From positions 248,001-312,000 of the forward strand of contig CAWGMT010000006.1 in assembly GCA_963823675.1 (NCBI GenBank): a stretch of 64,000 bases of DNA, in the 5' to 3' direction. This document shows, piece by piece, positions 1 to 11,851 of this stretch (positions are counted from its first letter, which is position 1; every line of letters begins with the position of its first letter). Under the pieces are notes generated by a model. That model had not been told where the DNA came from. It was given only the letters and a program-made list of their open reading frames with translations, and did not search any database. This stretch comes from CAWGMT01 sp963823675. GTDB lineage: Bacteria > Planctomycetota > Planctomycetia > Isosphaerales > Isosphaeraceae. Position numbers and translations under genes: made by a program.

Positions 1-1803
1 GGTGGTCGACACCGACTCGTTCACGGTCGCCGCCCTTTGGCCGACCCAGGAGCACCCCAACGAGATGATCCTGGCGCGTGGGGGTAAGTTTCTTTTTGTC
101 GCCAACGCCAATCGCAACACGGTCACCGTCATCGACGCCCTTGCCGGCAAGCCGATCGAGACGATCGGCACGGCGATCGACCCCCAGGCCCCCGCGGGAA
201 GTACCCCCAACTCGCTGGCCCTTTCGCCCGATGAATCGATGCTGTTCGTCGCCAATGCCAACACCAATGACCTGGCGGTCGTCAATGTCAAGGAGCCGGG
301 CGGCAGCGCGCCGCTGGGCTTCATCCCCGTGGGATGGTATCCCACGTCCGTGCGAGTCGACCGCGCCGGCAAGACGATCTATGTGACCAACGGTAAGGGC
401 GCCAGCTCGCGGCCAATCGCGATGGGCCGCTCCCGGGCTTTCGGGGAGCCGGCAGCTCGACTCGCGAGTACATCGGCGGCCTTTTCCAGGGCACGCTGTC
501 GCTGATTCCCATGCCCGACCCCAGGCGGATGGCTGCCTATTCGCAGACCGTTTACGACTGTAGCCCACTCAAGCGCGGCGAGCCGGCATCGGTTCGGGGG
601 CCGGTCGGCGCCTTGCCCGCCGGACATCCGATCCCGTCGAAGGTGGGCGATCCTTCGCCAATCCGGTACGTCATCTACGTCATCAAGGAGAACCGCACTT
701 ACGACCAGGTATTCGGCGACATGCCCCAGGGCAACGGCGAACCGAACCTCTGCTTGTTTCCGGAAGCGATCACGCCCAACCATCACGCACTGGTCCGCGA
801 GTTCGTGCTCCTGGACAACTTTTACGTCGATAGCGAGGTGAGCGCCGACGGACACGAATGGTCGATGGGGGCCTATGCCACCGACTTCGTCGAGCGAATC
901 TGGCCGCTGGGGTATCGTGGCGATCGCCGCGTTCCCTATCCCGCCGAGGGCGCCGTTCTCCACGCCGCCAAGCCCTCGGGCGGCTATATCTGGGACAAGG
1001 CGGCGGAGAAGGGGGTCAGCTACCGCAGTTACGGCGAGTTCGTCGCCAACGGGCCCACCGCGAGCCTTCCCGGCATGACTCCGGTCAAAGCACTCATGGC
1101 ACATTTCGATCCGTTCTACCGCAGCTTCGACATGGACTATCCCGACGTCAAGCGCGGCGACCGGTTCCTCCAGGAGCTCGCCGGGTTCGAGAAAGCCGGC
1201 GAGATGCCCCGGCTGGTGATCCTGCGGCTGCCCAACGACCATACGTCGGGTACGTCTCCCGGCAAGTGGACGGTGACGGCCTGTGTCGGCGACAACGACC
1301 TGGCTCTGGGAAGACTCATCGAGGGCTTGAGCCGCAGCCGGTTCTGGCGGCAGATGGCGGTCTTCGTCGTCGAGGACGACGCGCAGAACGGCTCGGACCA
1401 CGTCGACGCCCATCGGACCGTCGCCCTGGCGATCAGCCCCTACATCAAGCGGCACTCGGTCGATTCAACGCTCTACAGCACCTCCTCGATGCTCCGTACC
1501 ATGGAGCTGGTCCTGGGACTAGAGCCCATGAGCCAGTTCGACGCGGCCGCCCGGCCGATGTTCGCCTCATTCACGAATCAACCGGACTTCACTCCCTATG
1601 TCCACCTGCCGGCCCGGGTCGATATCAACGCGCGCAACACCGGTCGAGAGCCCATGGCCGCGGTCTCGCAACGACTCAACCTCGAGGTCGAAGACCGGGC
1701 CGACGACCTTCTGTTCAACGAGATCATCTGGAAAGCCGTCAAGGGCGCCAACGCGGTGATGCCGCCACCGGTCCGCGCGGCTTTCGTATTGCCCCGGCAC
1801 TGA
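1..1803 (+). pseudogene. Beta-propeller (YVTN) plus phosphoesterase fusion, 5'-truncated and frameshifted
   Basis: The gene enters from outside the window. Codons from position 2 give YVTN-type propeller blades (LFVANANRNTVTVID, LFVANANTNDLAVVN, IYVTNGKG). From about 415 the reading continues in another frame through NRDGPLPGF and TREYIGGLFQGTLSLIP into a PF04185-type phosphoesterase domain (ENRTYDQVFGDM, LDNFYVDSEVSADGHEW, ending PRH). One base is missing near 412-414 relative to the expected fusion, so 2..505 and 511..1803 are two halves of one gene. The family is common in planctomycetes and probably exported; the substrate is unknown. A sequencing indel is as likely as true decay. CbiX follows 31 bases later. 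Confidence 0.8.
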
Positions 1804-1834
1804 GGATCGGGACGCAAGATACTGGGATACGAGC

Positions 1835-2224
1835 GTGCCGCCAGGTTCCGATCGAACAGCCGTTTTGCTGATCGCCCACGGCAGCCGCGAGCCGTCGGCG
1901 AATGATGACCTGCTGGAATTGGCCCGCCGACTGGCGGCCTCGGGGCCGTATCCGATCGTCGAGGCATGCTTTCTCGAGTTGACCGAGCCGGATATTCCCG
2001 CCGGCGGCGCTCGTTGCGTGGCACAAGGGGCAACTCGGGTCCTGATCGTCCCTTACTTCCTGTCGGCGGGAGTCCACCTGCGCCGCGACTTGACGGCCGT
2101 GCGCGACGAGCTCGGCCGGCGGCATCCGCAAGTCGAATTCCGCTTGGGAGCGCCTCTGGGACCTCACTCCCTGCTTGACCAGCTCGTCGCAATGCGGATC
2201 AGGGAGATTGATGGCTTTTCTTGA
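1835..2224 (+). CDS. cbiX: Small CbiX-type sirohydrochlorin chelatase
   Basis: The product of 129 residues starts at GTG 1835. It has the class II chelatase signature LLIAHGSREPSAN near residue 12 and a second metal-site motif PYFLSAGVHLRRDL near residue 72. Single-domain CbiX proteins of about 120-130 residues act as dimers that insert cobalt, iron or nickel into sirohydrochlorin for cobalamin, siroheme or F430-like cofactors. The metal cannot be read from the sequence. No other tetrapyrrole gene is adjacent; it sits 31 bases after the phosphoesterase and is followed by an intergenic repeat. Confidence 0.85.
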   Translation: MPPGSDRTAVLLIAHGSREPSANDDLLELARRLAASGPYPIVEACFLELTEPDIPAGGARCVAQGATRVLIVPYFLSAGVHLRRDLTAVRDELGRRHPQVEFRLGAPLGPHSLLDQLVAMRIREIDGFS

Positions 2225-2257
2225 TCGCGGAAGGACAGGAGGGGCGCGGCGAAGAGG

Positions 2258-2462
2258 ATTCCGCCCCGAAGGGGCCGCAACAAACCAGCCCAGGGCAACG
2301 CCCTGGGTACGTGGATGTAGACCAAAGCGCCCGAGCCCTGCAAGGGCGAAACATCTCTGGGTTTGTGACGCCCTTTCAGGGCTCGAGATTCGTTCGATTT
2401 CCGCTCATTCCCAGGGCGTTGCCCTGGGCTGATATATGGCTGCCCCTTCGGGGCGGGCAAAA
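2258..2462. repeat. Nested inverted-repeat intergenic element
   Basis: Positions 2287-2307 and 2410-2430 are perfect 21-base reverse complements built on CCCAGGGCAACGCCCTGGG. Outside them, GAAGGGGC-rich arms (about 2266-2278 and 2440-2458) also pair. Inside, CGAGCCCTGCAAGGGCG (about 2332-2348) pairs with CGCCCTTTCAGGGCTCG (about 2370-2386) with one mismatch. The whole unit can fold into a long cruciform. It lies between convergent genes (CbiX and DUF1501), so it may also act as a bidirectional terminator. Palindromic elements of this look are widespread in planctomycete spacers (from memory). Confidence 0.8.
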
Positions 2463-2493
2463 GAGCGCAACACCAAAACTTGCTGAGGGGTGG

Positions 2494-3873
2494 TTAGACC
2501 ACCTCGCGGATCGGCTGTTGTTCGTCGAGCAGATACATGGGCCGGCCGCTGCGGTCGGTGACCGAAGCGGCTGGATCGATGCCCAGGTTTTGATAGAGGG
2601 TGGCGAAGACGTTCTGGAAGGAGATCGGGCGGTCCTTGGCGTAGGCGGCGTGTTTGTCGGTCGAGCCGATTACCTGGCCGGTGCGCATCCCGCCGCCGGC
2701 CAGGAGTGCGAAGTTGACCGGCGGCCAGTGATCACGGCCGGCATTTTTGTTGATCTTGGGCGTACGGCCAAACTCGCCCCAGACAACCACCGAGACGTCC
2801 TTGTCGAGCCCGCGCGCGTAGAGATCGTCGATTAGCGTCGCGAGCGCGTTGTCGAGCTTGGGGATGCGGGTGCGGCAGGACCTGAAGTTCTGGCCGTGGG
2901 TGTCCCAGCGGCCGAACGAGATGGTCACGACGCGGACGCCGGCCTCCACGAGCCGGCGGGCCATCAGGAAATGGTCCATGCAGCACGGGGGCCCGTCGGC
3001 TTCTCGTTTCATGTCGCCGATCCCGTAGCGAGCCCGCAGTCGTGGGTCTTCGCGGGTGACATCGAGCGCGTCGAAGACCCGGCGCGACGACAGGACGTCG
3101 AATGCCCGCTGATTGAAGCTATCCATCCCCCGCACGGCGTCGCTGCGATCGAGATCGCGCCGCAGCGAGTCGAGCTGACCGAGCAGCGAGCGGCGGCCCG
3201 CAAGCCGCTCGGGCACGAGCACCTTCTCGTCCAGGCTCAGTCCGACCGTGCCGCTTCCTCGTTTGTTATTGCGGCGCTCGCCGTCCTCGGTGCGGAACGG
3301 CGTGAACGGAGCGTGAGCCAGGCCGAGGTAGCCCGGCTCTCCGGGATTGCCCCAGCGCGGCTCGCCGGTCCGGGGCGAGAGCCCGACGAACGGCGGGATG
3401 TCGGGATGGACTGCGCCTTGCAGCCGCGAAACGACCGATCCCAGGGCGGGCCGGCCGCCCTGGGCCTTGCTGATCATGTCCCGGTAGCCGGTCAAGCACT
3501 GGCCGGCCGAGTGATCGTCGGCGGCGCCGACAAGCGAGCGGATCACCACGAATCTGTCCATCATCCTCGCCAGCCGGGGCATGTACTCACAGATGTCGAG
3601 ACCCGGCACGTTGGTCGGAATTGGTTTGTATTCGCCGCGAATGCCGGCGGGGGCCTCCGGCTTCAGGTCAAACATGTCCATGTGCGGCGGTCCGCCGGCC
3701 AGGAAAACCATGATGACCGCCTTGTGCGACCCCTTGATGCCGGCCCTGGCCTCCGCTGCCAGCAACTGCGGTAAGGACAGACCGCCGAGCGCCAGACCGC
3801 CGAGTTTGAGGAAGTCGCGGCGGCTGACGCCATCGCAATATCGCGTACCCGCTTCACCAGCGATCGTGAACAT
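2494..3873 (-). CDS. DUF1501 secreted protein, Tat signal (tandem copy 1)
   Basis: This 459-residue protein begins with a twin-arginine signal (SRRDFLKLGGLALGGLSLPQ, residues about 17-36). The DUF1501 (sulfatase-like, alkaline-phosphatase fold) body follows, with FLAGGPPHMDMFDLKPEAP, SFGRWDTHGQNF and VVWGEFGRTPKINKNAGRDH. DUF1501 proteins are greatly expanded in planctomycetes, usually paired with DUF1549/DUF1553 cytochromes; their reaction is unknown. No such partner is adjacent here. The next gene upstream is a near copy (3898..5290), with long blocks of identical protein sequence. Confidence 0.9.
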   Translation of the reverse strand: MFTIAGEAGTRYCDGVSRRDFLKLGGLALGGLSLPQLLAAEARAGIKGSHKAVIMVFLAGGPPHMDMFDLKPEAPAGIRGEYKPIPTNVPGLDICEYMPRLARMMDRFVVIRSLVGAADDHSAGQCLTGYRDMISKAQGGRPALGSVVSRLQGAVHPDIPPFVGLSPRTGEPRWGNPGEPGYLGLAHAPFTPFRTEDGERRNNKRGSGTVGLSLDEKVLVPERLAGRRSLLGQLDSLRRDLDRSDAVRGMDSFNQRAFDVLSSRRVFDALDVTREDPRLRARYGIGDMKREADGPPCCMDHFLMARRLVEAGVRVVTISFGRWDTHGQNFRSCRTRIPKLDNALATLIDDLYARGLDKDVSVVVWGEFGRTPKINKNAGRDHWPPVNFALLAGGGMRTGQVIGSTDKHAAYAKDRPISFQNVFATLYQNLGIDPAASVTDRSGRPMYLLDEQQPIREVV

Positions 3874-3897
3874 GAGCCGGTTTCCTTCGTGGGCCGA

Positions 3898-5290
3898 TCA
3901 GACGACCTCACGGATTGGCTGCTGCTCTTCAAGCAGATACATCGGCCGGCCGCTGCGGTCGGTGATGGAGGCGGCTGGATCGATGCCCAGGTTTTGATAG
4001 AGGGTGGCGAACACGTTCTGGAAGGAGATCGGGCGGTCCTTGGCGTAGGCGGCGTGTTTGTCAGTCGAGCCGATTACCTGGCCGGTGCGCATTCCGCCGC
4101 CGGCCAGGAGTGCGAAGTTGACCGGCGGCCAGTGATCGCGGCCGGCGTCTTTGTTGATCTTGGGCGTACGGCCAAACTCGCCCCAAACAACCACGGAGAC
4201 GTCCTTCTCGAGGCCCCGCGCGTAGAGATCGTCCATCAGCGTCGCGAGGGCGTTATCCAGCTTGGGAATGCGGGTGCGGCAAGACTGGAAGTTCTGCCCG
4301 TGGGTGTCCCAGCGGCCGAACGAGAGGGTCACGACCCGGACGCCGGCCTCCACGAGCCGCCGGGCCATCAGGAAATGGTCCATGCAGCACGGCGGCCCGT
4401 CGGCTTCTCGTGTCATGTCGCCGACTCCATAGCGAGCTCTCAGACGCGGGTCTTCCCGCGCGACATCGAGCGCCTCGAAGACCCGGCGTGACGAGAGGAC
4501 GTCGAACGCCCGCTGCGTGAACGTATCCATTCCCTGCATCGCGTCGCTCTTGTCGAGCGTGCGCCGCAGGGAGTCGAGGTCGGCAAGCAGCGAACGCCGC
4601 CCGGCAAGCCGCGCGGGAATAATCCCCTTTTCATCCAGGCTCAATCCGACCGTCCGGCCACGTCGTCGGCGATTGCCGCCCTCCTCGCCGCCGCCCGCCT
4701 CGGTACGGAAGGGCGTGAACGGAGCATGGGCCAGCCCGAGGTAGCCGGGGTCGCCCGGATCAGACCACGGCATGTGCGCGGTTCGAGGCGAGAGCCCGAC
4801 GAATGGCGGGATGTCGGGATGGACCGCGCCCTGCAAGCGCGACACAACTGATCCCAGAGCGGGCCGGCCGCCCTGGGCCTTGCTGATCAAGTCCCGGTAG
4901 CCGGTCAAGCACTGGCCGGCCGAGTGATCGCCCCCAGCGCCGACCAGCGAGCGGATGACCGCGAACCTGTCCATCATCCGCGCCAGCCTGGGCATGTATT
5001 CGCAGATGTCGAGACCCGGTACGTTGGTCGGAATCGGTTTGTATTCGCCGCGGATGCCGGCGGGCGCCTCCGGCTTGAGGTCAAACATGTCCATGTGCGG
5101 CGGTCCGCCGGCCAGGAAGATCATGATGACCGCCTTGTGCGACCCCTTGATGCCGGCCTTGGCCTCCGCTTGAAGCAATTGCGGTAGACGACAGACCTCC
5201 CAGCGCCAGACCGCCGAGCTTGAGAAAGTCGCGGCGGGTAACGCCGTCGCAATAACCCGAACGCTCCCTGCCGAGAATGGTCAGCATCAA
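3898..5290 (-). pseudogene. DUF1501 secreted protein, tandem copy 2, frameshifted in the signal peptide
   Basis: The body (5178 down to 3898) is intact and matches copy 1, with a short insertion near residue 145 (GGGEEGGNRRRRGR). The Tat signal VTRRDFLKLGGLALGGLS is encoded just upstream (start ATG 5290) but in another frame. The junction near 5188-5190 reads L-S, one extra T, then LPQLLQAEAKAG; removing that base restores the gene. As written, translation from 5178 would give a protein without an export signal. Sequence error and genuine inactivation cannot be separated from one sequence. Confidence 0.8.
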
Positions 5291-5704
5291 TCATCCCCTT
5301 TACCGGGAGTGCCTTCCCTGCACAATTGGGTGCGGCGTGCCTGTTAAACAACTATACTACTGGAATCCAATCGAAATGCAAATGGTGCGTCACCAGTCAC
5401 CCGTGATCCATCGTCCATTGTGCGCCTCGACTTGCGATAAGTCACCGAACGCTCGTCGCGAACTTAGTGAACGAATCAATATGCCGAGCGGCTGGAATCC
5501 AAGCGGAGTGCTTGCTATTCGAAATGAGATGATTGCGATGACTGCGTGATATGCGGCGAGATTCATTTCTGATGGGATGCGTCCTAGATGAGAAGGACGG
5601 TGCAGATGCTGCTGAGGTCCTCGATCGGTCTGACCAAGTTCGGCGCCAGCGTTCTTGGGCTTTGAGGATCAACCAAAGCGCGGTCCTCCACTACGAGGCG
5701 CCGG
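5291..5704. other. Spacer without a clear gene
   Basis: The stretch is AT-richer than its neighbours around 5330-5400 and 5460-5580 and should carry the promoter for the DUF1501 pair. An open frame from ATG 5572 to TGA 5716 ends in SAVLHYEAPDGEG and overlaps the HepT-like start at 5705 by 14 bases. It could be the tail of a MntA nucleotidyltransferase antitoxin, but no nucleotidyltransferase motif (GSxxxG, DxD) is present, so this is a weak suggestion. Confidence 0.4.
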
Positions 5705-5902
5705 ATGGAGAAGGATGATTCCGTCTATCTCGGGCACATGCTCGATCGAGCGCAGAAAGTCATGGGCAAGGTGCGCGGAAAGACGCGCGCCGAATTCGAC
5801 GCCGACGAGGACTTGCACATCGTCTGGATGGTGGCTACCGAACGGCTGCCAAAACTCGCCGAACTGCTTGCTCCCCTAGTTGCTTCCCCGCCAGATTCCT
5901 GA
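5705..5902 (+). pseudogene. HepT-like (DUF86) HEPN toxin remnant with internal deletion
   Basis: The 65-residue frame starts like a DUF86/HepT protein (DDSVYLGHMLDRAQKVMGKV, then TRAEFDADED). It jumps directly to what looks like the end of the same family (LHIVWMVATERLPKLAELLA). Normal family members are about 110-120 residues and carry the RNase motif R-x4-6-H in the middle; that part is absent here. The join falls at DADED, where the family has one acidic cluster before and another after the core. The frame is preserved. HepT is the toxin of the MntA/HepT system; this version should be inactive. It is the first of three toxins in the window missing their core. Confidence 0.65.
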
Positions 5903-5924
5903 CGCATCCTCCGTCTCAGCGCTC

Positions 5925-7708
<1,784 letters not shown>

Positions 7709-7712
<4 letters not shown>

Positions 7713-9441
7713 TCTTCTTTCTCCGCTTTTGGCGCCGCGGGCGATGCGGCGATTTTAGTTGCGGTTTCGCTCGTGGTGATCTTGGTCTTCGCGGCCGGGG
7801 GCTTGGGCGCCTGCGGCGGGTCGATGCCGGGCGCGCCTGGGCGATGGAGTGAGTGAATGACGATCGACTGAGCATTCTGATTGGCGGCGAGGTCGTTCTG
7901 CCGCGCCGAGCGAAGGCTTGCCCCTCCGCGGTCTCGTCCGGCTTGAGCCGTTCGTGGAGCCGCTTATGGGTCATTTCCAGCGCTCGCGCCAGTGCGGCCC
8001 GGACCGTCGGATCGGTCTCGGCGTCCCAGGCCGGGCCCAGTACCTCGACGATCTCGTACAGGGGCTCCATCCGCGATTGATAGCGCGGCGGCGGGCCATC
8101 CATGAACTGAATGACCTGGCGTGCCAGCCGAAGCGCCAGCGAGCGGCGATCAGATGCAGGCTGCTTGCGGTCGGCGACCGATGCCGCCAGCTTCACGATG
8201 CCGTCGGGATCGACTGCGTGCGCGCCGTCGGTGCCGCCCGCGCCGGATTCGGGCGGCAGTGCGGGGCTCTTCCGATCACGCCAGGCGGCGTCGCCGAACG
8301 CCTGCCCAAGCTGGTAATGGGCCGTCATGTTCTCGGAATCGATGGCCAGGGTCCGGCGGTAGGTGGCGATCGCCTTCTGGAGAAGATCGATGCGCTCGGG
8401 GCTCGATACCGGCATCACGCTGCGAGCACGGGCGTAGTAGGTCGCTCCCAGGTCGTTGATCACCCGGTAATCGAGGCTGAAATCCAACTTACGGTCGGGG
8501 ATCCTGGTCGCCAGCACCGACTGGAAGTTTTCGGTCGCATGTTCGAGCATGCCATTACTCACGTTGATTTGACCGGTGAGCCAGTTGATGACCCAAGGCG
8601 CGGCTGGCTGCTTGTGGCGAGCCGCCTTCTCGAGCGCTGCCAGGGCGTCCGGAATGCGCCCTTCCCTCTGATAGACTCGCGCCAGGTTGACCCAGCCATC
8701 GGCGACCTCGAGCGCGGCGACCTTGCGGAAGATCTCCTCGGCCTGCTTCAGCTCGCCCTTCTGTCCTCCCTTGGTCGCGCCCTCGAGAAGCAGGCCGATG
8801 CCGTAGTCATTTAAGCGCTGCCAGGCCGGCTCGATGGGCGAGGGGTCGTTGGCGGCCGGTGGGCCTCCCTCGACCGGCAAGCGGACTTCGTCGCGCACCA
8901 TCACGACCACCGGCAGCTTCGGGCCCTGGCCCTTGCCGAAAATGTAGTTGAGATAGGTTCGGTCGAACTTGCGATAGTTGACCTTGGCTTCCAGCGTGAT
9001 CGGGCCTTTCTCGCCACTGGGCAGCTCGAGCGCGAAGTGGACGACCTGGCCGGCGCCGGGGGGAATCTGCTTGTTGTAGAGTGGTACGAAGATGTCCTGC
9101 GCATTGCGGCGGTCAATGCGATTGCCGTCACGGTCGAGCATGTAGATGTTGATGAAATGGGCGTAGGGATCGACCGTGTCATCCGGCCCGATGCCTCCGG
9201 AATGGCCGATGACCCGGCCGCCCGACGTGGCGATCAGCTCCACCCAGATCTCGTTGGAATCGGCGGTCCCCTGGCTGAAGGTATGGCCGATCCCGAGCGT
9301 CCGCACCACCGCCTCGACGAGGTACTTGCCGCCTGGCTTGAGCCGCGGCGTCTGGGGGCGAATCGGTCCCAGCAGCTCGCCTTCGATCACGCCGTCATCG
9401 CGCAGGGCGAAGATATCGACCCGAACTTTCTTGTCGCTCAA
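7709..9441 (-). pseudogene. TPR-containing C-terminal half of the multihaem cytochrome gene, frameshifted near its end
   Basis: This part continues the cytochrome frame after an in-frame TGA at 9454-9456; M at 9441 is only the first internal methionine. It encodes a beta-rich region (VRVDIFALRDDG to KVNYRKFDRTYLNYIFG) and then tetratricopeptide repeats (AEEIFRKVAALEVADGWVNL, IATYRRTLAIDSENMTAHYQ). Near 7898 one base is missing. In the corrected frame the tail reads RQNDLAANQNAQSIVIHSLH and ends in KAEKEE at TGA 7709-7711, overlapping the CRTAC1 start. Uncorrected, the frame runs on as low-complexity Arg/Pro sequence to 7486. The cytochrome and this half belong to one protein of about 1060 residues. 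Confidence 0.75.
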
Positions 9442-9453
9442 GAACTGGGCGTG

Positions 9454-10893
9454 TCAACGGGCGGCATCCGCGTCGCCGACCAGCGCCGCCAGCCCCGTGT
9501 TGGCACCGATGAAGAAGTGGTCGTGAATCTCGCGGCCCCCCTTGCCGTCGAAATCCTTGGCCCCGAAGTCGGCCGAGGGCTTGAGCTCCATGTGGCACTC
9601 GACACAGGTCGACTTGGCCACGTCGGGGTAGTAAAAGCTCTGGGCGCCGTGGCCCGAAACCCCGGAGAGCAGAAACGCGTCGTAATGGTTCTGGCCGCGG
9701 ACGAAATCCTTGTACTTGGTCACACCGACCGGCAGGCCGACCTTGTGACAGGTCGAGCAAAACTTGGGGTCCTTGATGACCGGCTTCAAAAAGGTCTTCT
9801 TGTGCATCTCGGGCTTGGCCTTCACCAGCGTCTGATTGACCCATTGCAAGATGGGGTTGTCACTGAAGGCGAACGGGTAATGCTGGGGCTCCTCGATGGT
9901 ATAAGCTGCATTGCCACGTGTGTTGTTTACGTTCGTAATCATATGGCATACAGTGCATGTAATGCCGGCCTGGCTGGTTGGGTTATTCACGTCGTCGTAG
10001 TTCGGGTCGTCGAACTCGCCCGCGAAGAACGGAACGGGATCGTGGCAGCCGGCGCACCAGCGGGCAGCCTGCGTGGAGTTGTCGGTTTTGAGGGCGACCC
10101 GGCGCGTTTCACGTACGCTGGTGAGATAGGCCTTGTTGTTGAACGAGCTGAAATGGTGGGCCGAGTGAAACCAGCCTGCGTAGGCGTCTTGATGGCACTT
10201 CAGGCAATAGTCATCCATCATCAGGGTCCGTGGCGGGATGAACTTGGCGTTGGCCGTCACTGCTTCGGAGGGAAAGAAGTAGGCCTTGCCTTCCTTGGGC
10301 CCCTTGACGCCGAACGAGCGCGGATCTTGGGAGTGCAAAAGCCCCATGAGGACGACGAAGCCGACGACGGCGACGCCGAATCTCCTGGCCCAGTGCCAGC
10401 GGATCATGGGGCCGGCCAGGCGATGCTTGATGTAGAGCCCCACGGCGGCCAGGGGTGCGAGTACGTGGAGCCAGTAGCCGGCGTCGCGAACGCGCGGATC
10501 GCGCACGACAAAGCCGCCGATCCGCACCAGGATGACACCCGAAATCAGGATGACGAGCGCAGTCGACAAAAGCGCCAGCCCAAAGCGGACCGCCGACTTG
10601 TTGGGCCGCTGCCACGACGTCGCCAGATGCGAGCAGCCGAAGATCAGGAATGGCAGAATCACGAGGAAGCCGACCAGCAGGTGCAGCGCGACCATCAACA
10701 TGTAGAACGGAGTCTGCTGGGTGCTTCCCAGATACCAGGTCAGCGCGGTGACGCTGGAAAGATAGAAGCCATTGGCCGCGAGCAGAGCGAATCCGATCAA
10801 GATGGTCCAGAGAAGCGGGCGCAGCCGCGATCCGATGGCGGGCGTGTAGACTCGCCCCCTCCGATCCCGCATGGGTTTAACCTGAGCTGTCAT
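9454..10893 (-). CDS. Multihaem c-type cytochrome, membrane-anchored (N-terminal half)
   Basis: The 479-residue reading has about four N-terminal membrane segments (residues about 27-50, 65-88, 103-127, 140-158, plus one near 170-187). A periplasmic domain follows with five CxxCH haem sites: CLKCHQ, CAGCHD, CTVCHM, CSTCHK and CVECHM. It ends GDADAAR at a TGA (9454-9456), but the same frame continues directly with HAQFLSDKKVRVDIF, so the stop looks internal to a longer gene. The protein would move electrons at the membrane; partners are unknown. The downstream CRTAC1 gene is probably in the same transcript. Confidence 0.85.
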   Translation of the reverse strand: MTAQVKPMRDRRGRVYTPAIGSRLRPLLWTILIGFALLAANGFYLSSVTALTWYLGSTQQTPFYMLMVALHLLVGFLVILPFLIFGCSHLATSWQRPNKSAVRFGLALLSTALVILISGVILVRIGGFVVRDPRVRDAGYWLHVLAPLAAVGLYIKHRLAGPMIRWHWARRFGVAVVGFVVLMGLLHSQDPRSFGVKGPKEGKAYFFPSEAVTANAKFIPPRTLMMDDYCLKCHQDAYAGWFHSAHHFSSFNNKAYLTSVRETRRVALKTDNSTQAARWCAGCHDPVPFFAGEFDDPNYDDVNNPTSQAGITCTVCHMITNVNNTRGNAAYTIEEPQHYPFAFSDNPILQWVNQTLVKAKPEMHKKTFLKPVIKDPKFCSTCHKVGLPVGVTKYKDFVRGQNHYDAFLLSGVSGHGAQSFYYPDVAKSTCVECHMELKPSADFGAKDFDGKGGREIHDHFFIGANTGLAALVGDADAAR

Positions 10894-11851
10894 GACCCTG
10901 CGCTCCTGCCGCTGCGCCCCCGGCTGACATGAGATGGTCCGGGGCGGCGGAGACGTTGCCTGGAATTCGAAAATAACGGGAATGTATGGGGATCAATGAC
11001 GGGCGCGTCTCGACTACGCGACCTGAGGAATGCTCGATCGGTTCGAGCTAGACCGTGTGTGCGGCAATGCGAGCCTCAGCCGGACGCTCTTCTTGCAATT
11101 GCGGGTGCGAATGAGCGTGGAGGGCGATCGAGCCGATCCGCCGGCGGCTGGTGGTGCGGCGGCTGCCGCAGTGCCAGGAGTGCGACGGCCGATTCCTCGG
11201 GGGCGAATTCCGCCCATCGATGCCAGGCAGCGGCAGGTGGCCCGGCGGAAGAATCGATGAGGTGCGGAACCTCCCCGGAACAGGGGGGATGTGCGAGAGC
11301 CGGTGGGGCCCAAACGACCCGTGCGGTGCTCAGTTCCGGGCTCGGACCCTGCTCCCAGGAGAGATTTGAACCCAGCACGGGACGATCTTGAACGTGGCAG
11401 CCCGAAGCGTGCAGCGAGCGGCCCCCGCACAACAGCCAGAGACAGGCTGAAAGCGCGAAGATCCGGAATCGCTGAGTGTGTTTCGGTTGAGACAGCGACA
11501 CCGCGAGGCCGCTCCGCTAGGTCGTGCGCGAAACGCGGGATAGGGCAGTCTCGATCGTATGGGGCGGGCGGCGGCGCTGTCAATGGACTTTACTGCAATC
11601 GCGGGCCGTCGTTCTCGTGGTGAACGGCTCGATCTTCTGGTACATTCGTGATGTCGAAGACTTTTTCGAGGGTCCGAACCAACGGCAGTGTTCGGTTCGT
11701 AACAAGCGGTAAGCGCGCGGTGCAACCGGCCCGCGCCGCGACCGGCCGATCCGGTGGTCGTGCTCGATGACGCACGGCGCCGCCGAGCGCCGGATATCGC
11801 GAGTGTGACGCCGCCGCATTCATTCCCCGCAGTTCCGCCATCGTTGGAGGC
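10894..11851. other. Long spacer between divergent genes, no gene recognised
   Basis: About 960 bases separate the cytochrome (leftward) from the ABC permease (rightward). Several open frames exist on both strands but all have skewed, Arg/Pro/Ser-rich compositions and no recognisable motif or good ribosome binding site. Promoters for both flanking genes should lie here; I could not place -35/-10 boxes with confidence. Confidence 0.5.

Noticed and set aside
379..1455. Long minus-strand frame opposite the phosphoesterase domain
   Set aside because: It is a composition-driven shadow; the plus-strand frame has clear phosphoesterase motifs and this one has none.
9037..10932. 631-codon plus-strand frame opposite the cytochrome gene
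   Set aside because: The minus strand encodes five CxxCH sites and membrane helices; the plus frame has no motif and low-quality sequence.
11014..11583. Minus-strand frame in the 10.9-11.8 kb spacer
   Set aside because: No ribosome binding site, motif or coding-like composition.
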